NCBI GenBank assembly: GCA_007095785.1 | Contig: SFBL01000004.1 | Coordinates: 1 to 64,000, forward strand | Length of the DNA stretch: 64,000 bases | From: Microcystis aeruginosa Ma_SC_T_19800800_S464 | GTDB taxonomy: Bacteria; Cyanobacteriota; Cyanobacteriia; Cyanobacteriales; Microcystaceae | Direction of reading: 5' to 3' | In this document: one piece after another, positions 45,301 through 53,079 of the stretch | Layout: each line of letters opens with the position of its first letter | Numbering within the stretch: the first letter of the stretch is position 1 | The notes under the pieces: generated by a model | Seen by the model: only the letters and a program-made list of their open reading frames with translations | The model's database searches: none | Told to the model about the DNA's origin: nothing | Position numbers and translations under genes: made by a program

Positions 45301-45522
45301 CAATTAATTCAGTTTGGAGTGGTTCAGTTGGCAATTCCCCTCTTAGCTCAAGGAGTCGTGTATGATGTGGAGAATGCGGTTAGTAATGCGATCGGAGCAA
45401 CGGATTTTAATATTCTTCCCAATTTGGAAACCGTCTATCGAGTTAATTCCCAGTCTTTTATCCGCTTCTCCTACGATTACAATTTGAATGAGTTTACCGT
45501 CCGCTACCAAACTCAATTTTAA
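39385..45522 (+). CDS. TamB-like translocation/assembly or lipid-transport protein
   Basis: 2045 residues. An N-terminal transmembrane helix (about 25-45) is followed by a very long beta-helical periplasmic stretch and a C-terminal DUF490/TamB domain (about 1700-2045, ending SQSFIRFSYDYNLNEFTVRY). TamB-like proteins span the periplasm and carry phospholipids or assist outer-membrane protein assembly. Residues about 680-890 contain three roughly 85-residue internal repeats, each with LLVDNNP-like and SLGRTKI/SLGKTQF phrases. The ATG at 39385 follows GTGAGG. The usual partner (a TamA/Omp85 protein) is not in the window. Confidence 0.9.
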   Translation: MSNSPGDPSSRPNLFLSIGRFLRRPSTLIVGGITLLGITSLGYFTTRYLVYERLTPILDNIFSEMLHRPVRVGKIEGFYFNRIRIGKSEIPATANSADSLSIDAIELGLNPLPLLLGLPLPVDVKLINPSIYLDQDKNGQWLDDLEKIASNLDREAPIRLNLGFQVEKGDITIQPYALKKPIEIKADGQGRFIDDQKQPLSYDLSAEILKSQVKIQGKTALKTGESQTNLQIDRLNLSELLTLIPDRNFQLNQGQVNANIALDIPSWAKLNQTEGNGNFQVTDLAGKFQPFQYPIKLTTKLNLQGDKVLVEQAIASIGKINTKVKGEVNWQTGYHLKVALESVDLQQLLRIIYLQSPLDLRGEARSTFQVTGKLDQPLIKGTVSSSKPIIFEQIPIKSITSNFQTNLNSLSLDKIQIKPVAGGEIKGEGKLQLNILQSLQKNQPLDGTKMPINLNLQANFPTRQILSQLATIPVQINISDLKANIKARGSLGLPQLLINWQIPAVNQSGLINVAGEGKVFLGGNKINLTDTVIKTNGGKLQVNANSDFTSKLVQAKITGNNFLLTPFVPIVCQYVDIICPYLETLEPLNLETANIQVSGKIDQLNVNTLNGIANLKIRGKQGTILVNSQVLQGNLQTNAFLAGLPINSLFPNLPTQVKLTQSQINLQGYLGELLNNKNNTFSSWQGQGNMQLLVDNNPLIATAKLNRGFLTGTVSTGGISLNPLVENLIVPVSLGRTKISFAGRINSLISGTLTDLKTWRGEGDIQLFVNNRFLRTTTQLEEGILSGIVKTDGINLNPFLPNLNIPVSLGKTQFNFTGAINNLLGGKIPNLSTINARVNTRLLVDNNPINTDIQLNKGIFNILGSLERFQTNIPIPLNIYQTRFQAAGNAQTIFDSLLEKRLNLSSIKAVFNSRIHVAKGEIKAKAQLNNNFWQSDIIAANLDPAALMGQLGGVKLISIPNLDFRANLAGNIKEIWQGVTPIQVNNLSAQWGENSFNVRGNILLANLTSQPDIAEVNLNLQAKTDLAAVPLTQIISLLPIDSNLKPRESTLTGIGEFQGQITGKNLLTAWQKVGNIQIKGDISLANFSINERLFEPVLKGSMQAGIGQNISLNLRGNQDIIDLTFDPCQQNNCLLPYLPLGINIRQAFGNKTPFLATAKRSGENLNVQIANFPLEILKISPTAAYNIPGIIAGQVNANLDINLFNLQGQGQLEINQPSLGNLIGEKLTANLVYRDSIVQLQAGSLQAGANQYNLQGLFNLQTQAIEAKLRVDKGYIQDLLSVASIYDLTSLITLFSTENNPAIQLSPLEVGNPEASLAQQVNLRAKIEEIIQQLAQERGVVGIPSELDFRGRYQANIALTGTLKNPDLSVQFQGNRWEWRPQRPTVNIVNPLGIVTTDTQLIPIDEVTINLNLNRQLLRIEPIRLKSRDSSIFLAGEFSLKKVAGTFAVENLSLDLLRNFVQFPLDVSGSLKTQGQITGTLLNPRIQGNFGFIDGAINAQNINQDIIGLFTYNQYRFDLRTTSSESIQLYGSIPYPPLPGNDQLKIQAKLGTDAIKLIEAISQNAIEWVKGEGEVVLSATGRLDVTEGLKIKDLEANGIVTLDNAAIRSVAFPEILTVNGRIGLTPESLTVEELEGSIADRQISVVGVLPFFQAIKNNPNPLTVNIQEGDIAINGLYRGLIAGNAMVTGTIQQPIIGGNVRLSRGKVFLPRTQEINQETDKPVSRWLQPLNIPQTTNITPVLNNFQVSLAGLSIEQEPLYQFDFSGALTLNGSLTSLEKLQTNGVINLDRGRVSYIDTRFLLNRRNQNVIVFDSSRGLGLLNPFVNIQLRTILSEFSQSRDFAISRPGGDFPSNEIPDDSLNRIQRIDVTLSVEGELNRLLPNLGRNINEVCQIRPDSPPFPLEENYTDAELQKAANCLQAVAFARGEDEGLLNTPLVKLTSTPPRSQGEIVRLLGEQLLSVFNGLQGKNTEQLIQFGVVQLAIPLLAQGVVYDVENAVSNAIGATDFNILPNLETVYRVNSQSFIRFSYDYNLNEFTVRYQTQF

Positions 45523-45666
45523 GGTAAGATTGAGAGATATGGGAGAGTTTAGAAGTTAGGAGACAAGGCAAAATTAGCTTATTCTTCATCCTGAGAATCA
45601 ACCCTATAGGTAGATAGAAAATCAGAAATATTATTTTTTTACTTTTGACTTTTCACTTGATATTCT

Positions 45667-46158
45667 ATGATTATTCGCGAGGCTAAAGAAACAGATTTAC
45701 CAACAATTATCGAGATTTATAATGCTGCTGTTCCCACTCGCAAGGCAACCGCAGATTTAAAGCCGATTTCCCTCGAAAGTCGGCGAGAATGGTTTAAAAA
45801 GCACGATCCTGAACAGTATCCCATCTGGGTAATAGCGGTCGAAGGTCAGGTGGTGGGTTGGCTGAGTTTACAGATGTTTTATGGTCGTGTCGCTTACCAA
45901 AAAACCGCAGAGGTTAGTTTATACATTGCCCCCGATTATCAAGGTCGTGGAATCGGTAAATTATTAGTAGAATATGCCCTGAATTGCTGTCCCAAATTGG
46001 GTATATCTAATCTTATCTGTATTATTTTTGCCCACAATCAAGCCAGTATTCGTCTCTTTGAAAAATTCGGCTTTCAACGATGGGGTTATTTACCTCAAAT
46101 TGCCGCTCTAGACGATTTTCTGGCTGATGTGGTCATTTTAGGGAAAAAAGTCGCTTAA
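45667..46158 (+). CDS. GNAT N-acetyltransferase, phosphinothricin acetyltransferase-like
   Basis: 163 residues. The GNAT fold is complete: the acetyl-CoA motif YQGRGIGKLLVEYAL at about residues 95-110 and NQASIRLFEKFGFQRWGYLP near the C-terminus. It resembles phosphinothricin (PPT)-type acetyltransferases, which acetylate small amines; the true substrate cannot be stated. It is convergent with the CyRepA1-like gene and their coding ends overlap by 4 nt (46155-46158). Confidence 0.88.
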   Translation: MIIREAKETDLPTIIEIYNAAVPTRKATADLKPISLESRREWFKKHDPEQYPIWVIAVEGQVVGWLSLQMFYGRVAYQKTAEVSLYIAPDYQGRGIGKLLVEYALNCCPKLGISNLICIIFAHNQASIRLFEKFGFQRWGYLPQIAALDDFLADVVILGKKVA

Positions 46159-49100
46159 ATAGGCAATTTCTCCATAGGGAGACTAAATTCTAGACTTAAT
46201 TGAATATAAGCATTTTCTGATTCGTCTAGAGATGGTTTCTGGGTGAGAGAAAAGAGATAGTCTTCATACCAAATCTCAGAACTTCCCGCACATTTTTCGT
46301 CTCTAAATAACCATTGTTGAAACACTTGTTCTCTACCATCCTGAGGGGCAACAGTCTGATAAACTTTTAGAGATTTTTTAGCAATTCTCAGGCTGCCCTT
46401 GCTGATTAATTCATAACCTAACAAGTTCAAACAATTACGAACAATCGTCAGAGGACGGGAAGTATTAGAAAGATTAATCTTGGTGATAGTTTTAATCTCG
46501 TTACGGTTTTTAATGGCGATTTCGGCCATTTTTTGTAAATCGGCATCATGATTAGTTAATTCTCTTTCAGGATTAGCTAATAATACGGGAATTCCTAACA
46601 CTTCTAACGTCCCGATAATCACTCCTAATTGACTACCATTAAAATCAGGAATAAATAAACTTCCCTGACCTGATTCTATCAGTTTACGCGCAATTAAAGC
46701 ATCTCGATCGCACAAAAATTGTCGCCCAATTGTCAAAAAGTAATGTAAGCGTAGTTCTTGATACCATCCCTGATCGTCTTTAATCACTAATTGCGGTGTG
46801 ACGGGGATTCCATAGCGTTTGTACAGGTCATATTTCCTGATAATTCTCCTTTCTTTCACTGACTTAATTAACTGTTTTTTCAGCAGACGATATTCTGAGT
46901 CCGTTATCTCGGCTGCGCTGGCAATTGCCTCGCATTCAGAACGATAATTATGTTCCCTAATTTCCTCAATTGCTTCCGTTAACTGATTATTTATTTCTAG
47001 TTCTTCTTCCTGATTCCGTTCTTTAATTCTATGACCTTCTGCTTGTAAAATTCCTAGAATTGACTGACGATAATTAAGCATATAAGCATTGACTCGCACA
47101 GCCATTTTAGCCCAGCAGAGGAGAGATTCCGCTTGAAAACTTGTATCTAAATCCTCTAGAGATTCTAAATCTGATTGGTGTAGTAAGCGAATATTAACCT
47201 CCGTTAATCGGTGTCCAGAGGTGAGAAGTTTGGGGATAGAAGTGGAACCATTGCCCACCTGATTAAATCCGTAGGCTGCTGACCAAATATAACGAGGAAT
47301 ATTCTCCCTAATTCTCCCTAAAAATTGAGCGATAGAAGTGGGAGTTTGAATCCCCTGTGCTAAACACCAAACCGAGGTAAAGTGTTGCTGAAGATCAATA
47401 CTAATTCCCGTTTCGATCGCTGGACTAGCTAGAACTATATCATAGTTAAGCAACAACTGATTTAAATTGCCAATCGCTTGATAGGCAGCGTGACTAGAAT
47501 CTTGCAATGACTCTGAATCTATCCGCAGAACTTTCTTTTGAGGAAATTGCTTTCTTAGATAGGATTCTAGGGTTATCGTCCCCCATTTGCTGGTTAATTT
47601 TTGTGCCGATAGACAAACAAAAGGTTTTCCTCCCTCTTTAATATGTTTGACTAAATCCTTAACTAGCTGTTGGGGAGTATTATCAGAGTAGTTATAAACT
47701 CTCCAAGCTTCCTGATAACTAGGTTTCCACTCGTTACTAATTAAAAAATTTTCTAGTTTAATCGCCGCTAGAGAAGTTAAATATTCTAGGGAAATATCAC
47801 TTAAATCAGCATCAGCAACTAGGACTTTACCCCCACTGCTGACCACAGTTTGCAGCAGGGCTTTTAGGGATTTTAAAATTGCCACACGATTAGTTTTACA
47901 AGTATCCCCATTTAACCCATGCCATAGAACTTGTTCGATCTCATCAATAATAATGATAGCTCCTTGCCAATCTTCCGCTTGAAATTTAGCTTGTGATTGG
48001 GGATGGAGAGAGTCAATACATAAACCATAACCGTAAATTTGTGCCGCAGGATTATCTCTAACTTTGCTAATATAGTTTAAACCAAAGCGTTGACATAACT
48101 CCTCTACCAGTTTCACCCGATGACCAATAACTAAAACTTTTTGTTGATTGGCAATAGCCTGTTTAACTATCTTGGACAAAAACTCAGTTTTTCCCGTACC
48201 TTTAGCAGATTTAATCGCCATTAACTGCGCTGATGTAGGGATAGAAATATCTGGCAAGTAACGGCTATTTAACTCTAGATGAGGTGGGAGAGTTAAACTA
48301 TTTAAACTCGCTGCCTTCCAAATTTCCCAAGAGGTAGCTTTTTGATAGACTTGTTGGAAGTAATCTTCCCCTCGATTGATTAGTAAATCATCCACCCCTT
48401 TACCGTCAGCAGCATCCCAAGTAACTACCTTTACCTCACAGTTAGCATGAGTGAATAGATAACCCATTCTCTGTAAAGCTAAATTAACCGCTTGTTGGTT
48501 CTTTGGTTTAGTTTCTTGATCAAAAACTAGATAAATCTTTCGTCCGGAATTAGCTAATTTTTCTAGCTGCGGAATTAGATGAGATTTGCCGATTCTCCTA
48601 CCTAGTTCGTCCTTGGGAGTACGATAACCATTGTGAATCCCTGGTAAGGCAATTGTCACATAACCTGCTGTTAGTAATGCCCCCGCTTTTTTCGCTCCTT
48701 CCGTAAGACAAATAGGTATCTCTGGATGTTTAATTACCCAAGACCAAAAACCGAGATCCTCTTGCTTATTATCCACTTCTTCAGTTAAAATATTCATATT
48801 GATACGCTGGGCTATCCTTTGCCAAATTTTCAGGGGAACCCGCAAAGCAAAGACTCCCGTAGGGGTTTGGGGAGGATGTTCGTACTTAATCGGTTTATCC
48901 TTATCGAAGCTTAAACGGGGAAAATCGGGCTTAAAACAGCCCCAAAGGTCATAATTACCCGTTAATAAGTCAATTCCTGAACACCACCAACCCCCTTGAC
49001 TGGTATGTTCATAACGCTTGAGAATACTATCCCTAACCCTGCCATCATTGCGTCGCGGTAATTCTTGGGAGTAGAGTAGGTATTCACTGGGAGATAACCC

Positions 49101-49175
49101 CGCTAAACCGGTGACATTGAGTTCGATTAACTCCGCATCCACCCCGCTACTACGCCATTCTTCTAAATATTTCAT
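46155..49175 (-). CDS. CyRepA1-type plasmid replication protein (DUF3854-helicase)
   Basis: 1006 residues. A DUF3854/TOPRIM-like primase region lies at about 150-270 (TEGAKKAGALLTAGYVTIAL, metal-binding DQE near 219). A superfamily helicase part follows with Walker A KGTGKT at 325-330 and Walker B IIIIDEIEQ at 408-416. Proteins of this type are replication initiators of small cyanobacterial plasmids, combining priming and unwinding. On a chromosome it marks an integrated plasmid or a replicon-like island. No parA/parB or iterons are seen. Divergent nrdA lies 451 bp away, and a 16-bp palindrome sits 20 bp before this start. The 3' end overlaps the GNAT gene. Confidence 0.8.
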   Translation of the reverse strand: MKYLEEWRSSGVDAELIELNVTGLAGLSPSEYLLYSQELPRRNDGRVRDSILKRYEHTSQGGWWCSGIDLLTGNYDLWGCFKPDFPRLSFDKDKPIKYEHPPQTPTGVFALRVPLKIWQRIAQRINMNILTEEVDNKQEDLGFWSWVIKHPEIPICLTEGAKKAGALLTAGYVTIALPGIHNGYRTPKDELGRRIGKSHLIPQLEKLANSGRKIYLVFDQETKPKNQQAVNLALQRMGYLFTHANCEVKVVTWDAADGKGVDDLLINRGEDYFQQVYQKATSWEIWKAASLNSLTLPPHLELNSRYLPDISIPTSAQLMAIKSAKGTGKTEFLSKIVKQAIANQQKVLVIGHRVKLVEELCQRFGLNYISKVRDNPAAQIYGYGLCIDSLHPQSQAKFQAEDWQGAIIIIDEIEQVLWHGLNGDTCKTNRVAILKSLKALLQTVVSSGGKVLVADADLSDISLEYLTSLAAIKLENFLISNEWKPSYQEAWRVYNYSDNTPQQLVKDLVKHIKEGGKPFVCLSAQKLTSKWGTITLESYLRKQFPQKKVLRIDSESLQDSSHAAYQAIGNLNQLLLNYDIVLASPAIETGISIDLQQHFTSVWCLAQGIQTPTSIAQFLGRIRENIPRYIWSAAYGFNQVGNGSTSIPKLLTSGHRLTEVNIRLLHQSDLESLEDLDTSFQAESLLCWAKMAVRVNAYMLNYRQSILGILQAEGHRIKERNQEEELEINNQLTEAIEEIREHNYRSECEAIASAAEITDSEYRLLKKQLIKSVKERRIIRKYDLYKRYGIPVTPQLVIKDDQGWYQELRLHYFLTIGRQFLCDRDALIARKLIESGQGSLFIPDFNGSQLGVIIGTLEVLGIPVLLANPERELTNHDADLQKMAEIAIKNRNEIKTITKINLSNTSRPLTIVRNCLNLLGYELISKGSLRIAKKSLKVYQTVAPQDGREQVFQQWLFRDEKCAGSSEIWYEDYLFSLTQKPSLDESENAYIQLSLEFSLPMEKLPI

Positions 49176-49195
49176 CCTTGTCCTCTACGGGCTAG

Positions 49196-49211
49196 ACGCT
49201 ATATATAGCGT
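49196..49211. promoter_or_regulatory. Perfect 16-bp palindrome upstream of the replication gene
   Basis: ACGCTATATATAGCGT lies 20 bp before the ATG of the CyRepA1-like gene. It differs from the NrdR-box pattern ACAC(T/A)ATATAT(T/A)GTGT at only two positions. It could be an operator for the replication protein, for a repressor, or a NrdR site. No second site is found at the 31-32 bp spacing NrdR needs, so I keep this open. Confidence 0.4.
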
Positions 49212-49499
49212 TTTTGTCCTATTATTCTAGCGGTAAGCCACTAAATAGCGAAAAGAGAAATTTTACTCTCTCAGAGGTTCTCGGAGGAAATTTGACTTTT
49301 AATCCACTATTGTCTTAAATTATCGAAAAGTTAAGAACAAATAAAATCTCACCACAACCTCCTCAGCAGTCAGTCTGTTTTCATATCAAAGAATAAGCTT
49401 TTTGTCAAGCATACAAAAGAACTATTTTAAAAAATTCTTGATTTTTTCCAGAAAATGTCATCCAAAACACTGTTTTTAGGGAACAAAATAATCCTGGCT

Positions 49500-49547
49500 A
49501 TACCATATATAGAGTTATAGGATTATTTAACACGCTAGATGTTGTGT
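49500..49547. promoter_or_regulatory. Candidate NrdR-box pair upstream of nrdA
   Basis: ATACCATATATAGAGT (49500-49515) and ACGCTAGATGTTGTGT (49532-49547) each match 13 of 16 positions of the recalled NrdR consensus ACAC(T/A)ATATAT(T/A)GTGT. Their starts are 32 bp apart, three helical turns, the spacing known for paired NrdR boxes. They lie 80-127 bp before the nrdA start. The matching NrdR gene is at 2112-2627. Confidence 0.6.
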
Positions 49548-49626
49548 TTTCCCAGAAAATCTGATAGAATGCTCTAGTACAAATAGATTAATTTGTCAAG
49601 TTTTTTAACGCCGCAATTTCCCAATT

Positions 49627-52600
49627 ATGCAATCGAAGCCCTTGACTACTGCCGTCTCCATTCAGAAAAATAACGAAGTAATACCCTTTCGTTCTACCCC
49701 TTTAGCTAATATGGGCAGCCATGGAATTAGAGTGATTCGGCGCGATGGTTCCACCACAAGCTTAAATATCGGCAAAATTCGCGACGTGGTAGAGTGGGCT
49801 TGTGAAGGTAAAAAAGTCAATTCTATTGCCCTAGAAGCCGGTTTAACCACACGCCTGCGGGATGGGATTACCACTAGGGAAATACAGGATAATTTAATCA
49901 ATTGCGCCCTAGAAATGTGTAGTCCAGAGGAACCAGATTGGCGCTATGTGGCGGGAAGATTGCATATTTGGAGTCTGTGGAAAGATACCTTAGTAGTCCG
50001 GGGTTATCAGTACGGAAATTACGAGAAGACTGTCAAAACTCAAGTTAAAAATCGGCTGTACGACGAAAGGATTCTCATCTATTCTGAGGCAGAATTAAAA
50101 GAAGCTGGTTCTTGGATTAATCCCGATTGGGATATCGATTATGATTACGCCGGGGCATTGTTAATCACTAGCCGTTATTTACTCAAAAATGAGTTACCCC
50201 AAGAGGCATTATTAACCTGTTCCCTACTGCTTGCCAGTGTAGAAGAACCTGCTAATAGACTCTACTGGGCGAAGAAATTTTATCAAGGGATTGCCCAAAG
50301 AAAAATCTCTCTTGCCACCCCAATTTTAGCCAATTTACGCACGCCTAAAGGTTCCCTAACCAGTTGTTTTATTCTCTCTATTGACGACAGTTTAGAAAGC
50401 ATTTTCGGCGAGATTACTAATGCTGCCCGCATCTCTAAAAACGGTGGCGGTGTCGGGGTGAATGTGAGTAGAATTCGCGCCACTGGTAGCTGGGTAATGG
50501 GGAAAGCTAATGCTTCTGGTGGGGTTATTCCTTGGATTAAATTACTCAACGATACAGCTATTGCAGTAAATCAGGGGGGAAGACGCGCGGGGGCAGTAAC
50601 TATCGGTGTTGATATCTGGCATTTAGATGTGCCAGAATTTCTGGAAATGCAGACAGAAAACGGTGATCAAAGACGCAAAGCTTATGATATTTTTCCCCAA
50701 TTAGTTATCACCGATGAATTTATGCGTCGGGTGATAAATAAAGCCGAGTGGACATTAGTAGATCCCTACGAAGTTCGCACAAAATTAGGTATAGAATTAG
50801 CGGAACTATGGGGGGAAGAATTTGAAGAGGCTTATCGTTTAGTAGAAGCTAATTTAGATAAAGAGATTGTCCTCTATAAAAAAATCAATGCCCGGGACTT
50901 ATTTAAAAGTATCATGCGTTCTCAAGTAGAAACAGGAATGCCCTACATTGCCTTCAAAGATACCATTAATCGCGCTAATCCTAATAAACACGATGGCTAT
51001 ATCCCCGGTGTAAATTTGTGCGTCGCGGGAGAAACAAAAATTCTTACGGACCGAGGACAAATAGCAATCGCTGATTTGGTGGGGGAATATGTTAATGTCT
51101 GGAATGGATTGGAGTGGTCAGAAGTATTAGTTAAAAAGACTGGAGAAAACCAGCCTTTATTAAAGGTCAATTTCTCTAACGGAGAGGACTTGGAATGTAC
51201 TTACTACCATAAGTTTTACGTTCAGAAAAACTACAAGGGAACCGTGGAAATTGTCGAGGCAAAAGACCTCAAACAAGGAGATAAATTAATTAAATACCAG
51301 CTGCCTCTCATCCAGTCAGAAAATGATCTTGACTTTCCCTACGCCTACACCGCAGGATTCTTTTCTGGAGATGGGAGTTACGGAAACAATGGAATGCCAG
51401 AAGTTGACCTATACGGAGTTAAAAAAGAGTTACTTCCCTTATTGGCTATTCGTAACAAATATCGGGGAAATGGCTCGATTGAAAAAGGTACTTTTTGGAG
51501 AAAAGAAACCGATACCCTAGGGGTATATCATGACAGTAAACAAGATCGAATCGTCTGTAAACTCCCGTTAGATATTCCCAGTAAATTTACAGTTCCTCTC
51601 AATGGTTACACAATTAAATCTCGTTTAGAATGGTTAGCTGGTTTACTTGATGCCGATGGAACAGTTGTCCGCAATGGTTCTAACGAGTCTCTCCAGATTG
51701 CTGCTGTTAACCGGCAATTTTTGCTCGATATTCGCCTAATGTTACAGACTTTAGGAGTTGATTCCAAAGTTACTTTTATGGATGACGGTGGCTATAAATT
51801 GATGCCAAATGGAAAGGGAAATTATCAAGAATATCTCTGTCAACCAAAATATCGTTTACTGATTAATTCTGTCGGACTATTTCAAGTTGGTCAATTGGGA
51901 CTTAAAACCCATCGCTTACAATGGACTTTAAAAGAACCCCAACGTTCGGCCACTCAGTTTATCCGCATTGAATCGGTAGAGTTAACCTGTCGTCGAGATG
52001 ACACCTACTGTTTTACAGAACCCAAGCGTCATCTGGGAATGTTTAACGGCATTCTAACAGGACAATGCACCGAATCTTTTAGCAATGTCACCCCCGATAA
52101 AACTGCCCATTGCTGTAATTTAGTTAGCCTTAATTTAGCCAATATCGACAGGGAAGAAATCGAGTCTAATTGTCAAATCGCTGTCAGGATTCTCGACAAT
52201 ACTATCGATATTACTAATCCTCCCTTTGATAATGCTAAAAACCACAACGATAAATATCGCACTATTGGGGTAGGGGCGATGGGATTGGCTGACTGGTTAG
52301 CTAAACGGAAATTATCCTACAATAACCTGTCAGAAATTAGTAATTTATTTGAAGAAATTGGCTATTGGTGTACCTATTCTTCGATGGAATTAGCCAAAGA
52401 ACGCGGCGCTTATCAAGCTTTCTTGGGTAGCGAATGGAGCCAAGGTAAATTAATCGGTGCCAAACCAGTGGAATGGTTTTTAAATAACGCAGTGCAACCG
52501 CAAAGATGGCAACAATTAGCAACAGATATTCAAGAATTTGGCATCCGTAATTCCCATATTACCGCCATTGCTCCTAATACTTCCTCCAGTTTGGTACAGG

Positions 52601-52986
52601 GATGTACCGCTAGTGTTTTGCCGGTTTATAGTCGCTTTTTCTACGATAAATGGGCAAAAGGAACTGTTCCCATCGCACCACCTTTTATTGAAGAAGCTTT
52701 CTGGTTTTATCCGGAGAATAAAAATCTTGAACAGCAACAAGTGGTAAAAGCGATCGCTACTATGCAAGAATGGATTGATACGGGGATTTCTATGGAATTA
52801 TTATTCAACCTCAATGAAGGGGTTTACTTTCCCGCAGAACCTAACCGTTGTCTCACTGCTAAAGATATCTTTGATACCCTAATCATGGCGTGGGAATTGG
52901 GGTGTAAAGCGATTTATTATATCCGTACCGTACAAAAGGACAATTTTCGAGAGTCTGACGATAGTTGTTCTAGTTGCGCTAATTAA
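49627..52986 (+). CDS. nrdA: Ribonucleoside-diphosphate reductase alpha subunit with intein (class I)
   Basis: 1119 codons; removal of a 349-residue intein (465-813) leaves 770 residues. The enzyme reduces NDPs to dNDPs with the radical-generating beta subunit. An N-terminal ATP-cone (about 33-100, IRVIRRDGSTTSLNIGKIRD) gives allosteric control. The 10-stranded barrel follows with the reductant Cys in LTSCFILSIDDSLESIFGE. The intein is inserted right before the Cys of CTESFSNV, which corresponds to the thiyl-radical Cys in SNLC-type motifs of other RNRs. The C-terminal CSSCAN is the redox tail. Candidate NrdR boxes precede it. Five DUF29 genes separate it from nrdB. Confidence 0.94.
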   Translation: MQSKPLTTAVSIQKNNEVIPFRSTPLANMGSHGIRVIRRDGSTTSLNIGKIRDVVEWACEGKKVNSIALEAGLTTRLRDGITTREIQDNLINCALEMCSPEEPDWRYVAGRLHIWSLWKDTLVVRGYQYGNYEKTVKTQVKNRLYDERILIYSEAELKEAGSWINPDWDIDYDYAGALLITSRYLLKNELPQEALLTCSLLLASVEEPANRLYWAKKFYQGIAQRKISLATPILANLRTPKGSLTSCFILSIDDSLESIFGEITNAARISKNGGGVGVNVSRIRATGSWVMGKANASGGVIPWIKLLNDTAIAVNQGGRRAGAVTIGVDIWHLDVPEFLEMQTENGDQRRKAYDIFPQLVITDEFMRRVINKAEWTLVDPYEVRTKLGIELAELWGEEFEEAYRLVEANLDKEIVLYKKINARDLFKSIMRSQVETGMPYIAFKDTINRANPNKHDGYIPGVNLCVAGETKILTDRGQIAIADLVGEYVNVWNGLEWSEVLVKKTGENQPLLKVNFSNGEDLECTYYHKFYVQKNYKGTVEIVEAKDLKQGDKLIKYQLPLIQSENDLDFPYAYTAGFFSGDGSYGNNGMPEVDLYGVKKELLPLLAIRNKYRGNGSIEKGTFWRKETDTLGVYHDSKQDRIVCKLPLDIPSKFTVPLNGYTIKSRLEWLAGLLDADGTVVRNGSNESLQIAAVNRQFLLDIRLMLQTLGVDSKVTFMDDGGYKLMPNGKGNYQEYLCQPKYRLLINSVGLFQVGQLGLKTHRLQWTLKEPQRSATQFIRIESVELTCRRDDTYCFTEPKRHLGMFNGILTGQCTESFSNVTPDKTAHCCNLVSLNLANIDREEIESNCQIAVRILDNTIDITNPPFDNAKNHNDKYRTIGVGAMGLADWLAKRKLSYNNLSEISNLFEEIGYWCTYSSMELAKERGAYQAFLGSEWSQGKLIGAKPVEWFLNNAVQPQRWQQLATDIQEFGIRNSHITAIAPNTSSSLVQGCTASVLPVYSRFFYDKWAKGTVPIAPPFIEEAFWFYPENKNLEQQQVVKAIATMQEWIDTGISMELLFNLNEGVYFPAEPNRCLTAKDIFDTLIMAWELGCKAIYYIRTVQKDNFRESDDSCSSCAN
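51019..52065 (+). mobile_element. Intein with LAGLIDADG homing endonuclease inside nrdA
   Basis: 349 residues in frame. It starts at C465 (CVAGETKILTDRGQIAIADL, the N-terminal splicing block) and ends MFNGILTGQ before C814 of the extein. The DOD endonuclease motifs are AGFFSGDGSYG (block C) and LEWLAGLLDADGTVV (block E), so it may still home. The last residues are Gly-Gln instead of the common His-Asn; terminal Gln occurs in some known inteins and can still splice. Excision joins VNL to CTES, restoring the RNR active-site sequence. The insertion point is the catalytic Cys codon, where intact versions cannot be inherited inactive. Confidence 0.92.
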
Positions 52987-53079
52987 GGTTAACTTCGGTG
53001 GGCAATGCCCACCTTAATTTTTTTTACATCAAAGATTAGGACTGATAAAATGAGTTTTATTAATCACCTAATCACAGCT

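Noticed and set aside
49176-49626. Iteron-type origin beside the CyRepA1 gene
   Set aside because: I looked for direct repeats of 15-22 bp and saw none; only the single palindrome and the NrdR-like pair stand out.
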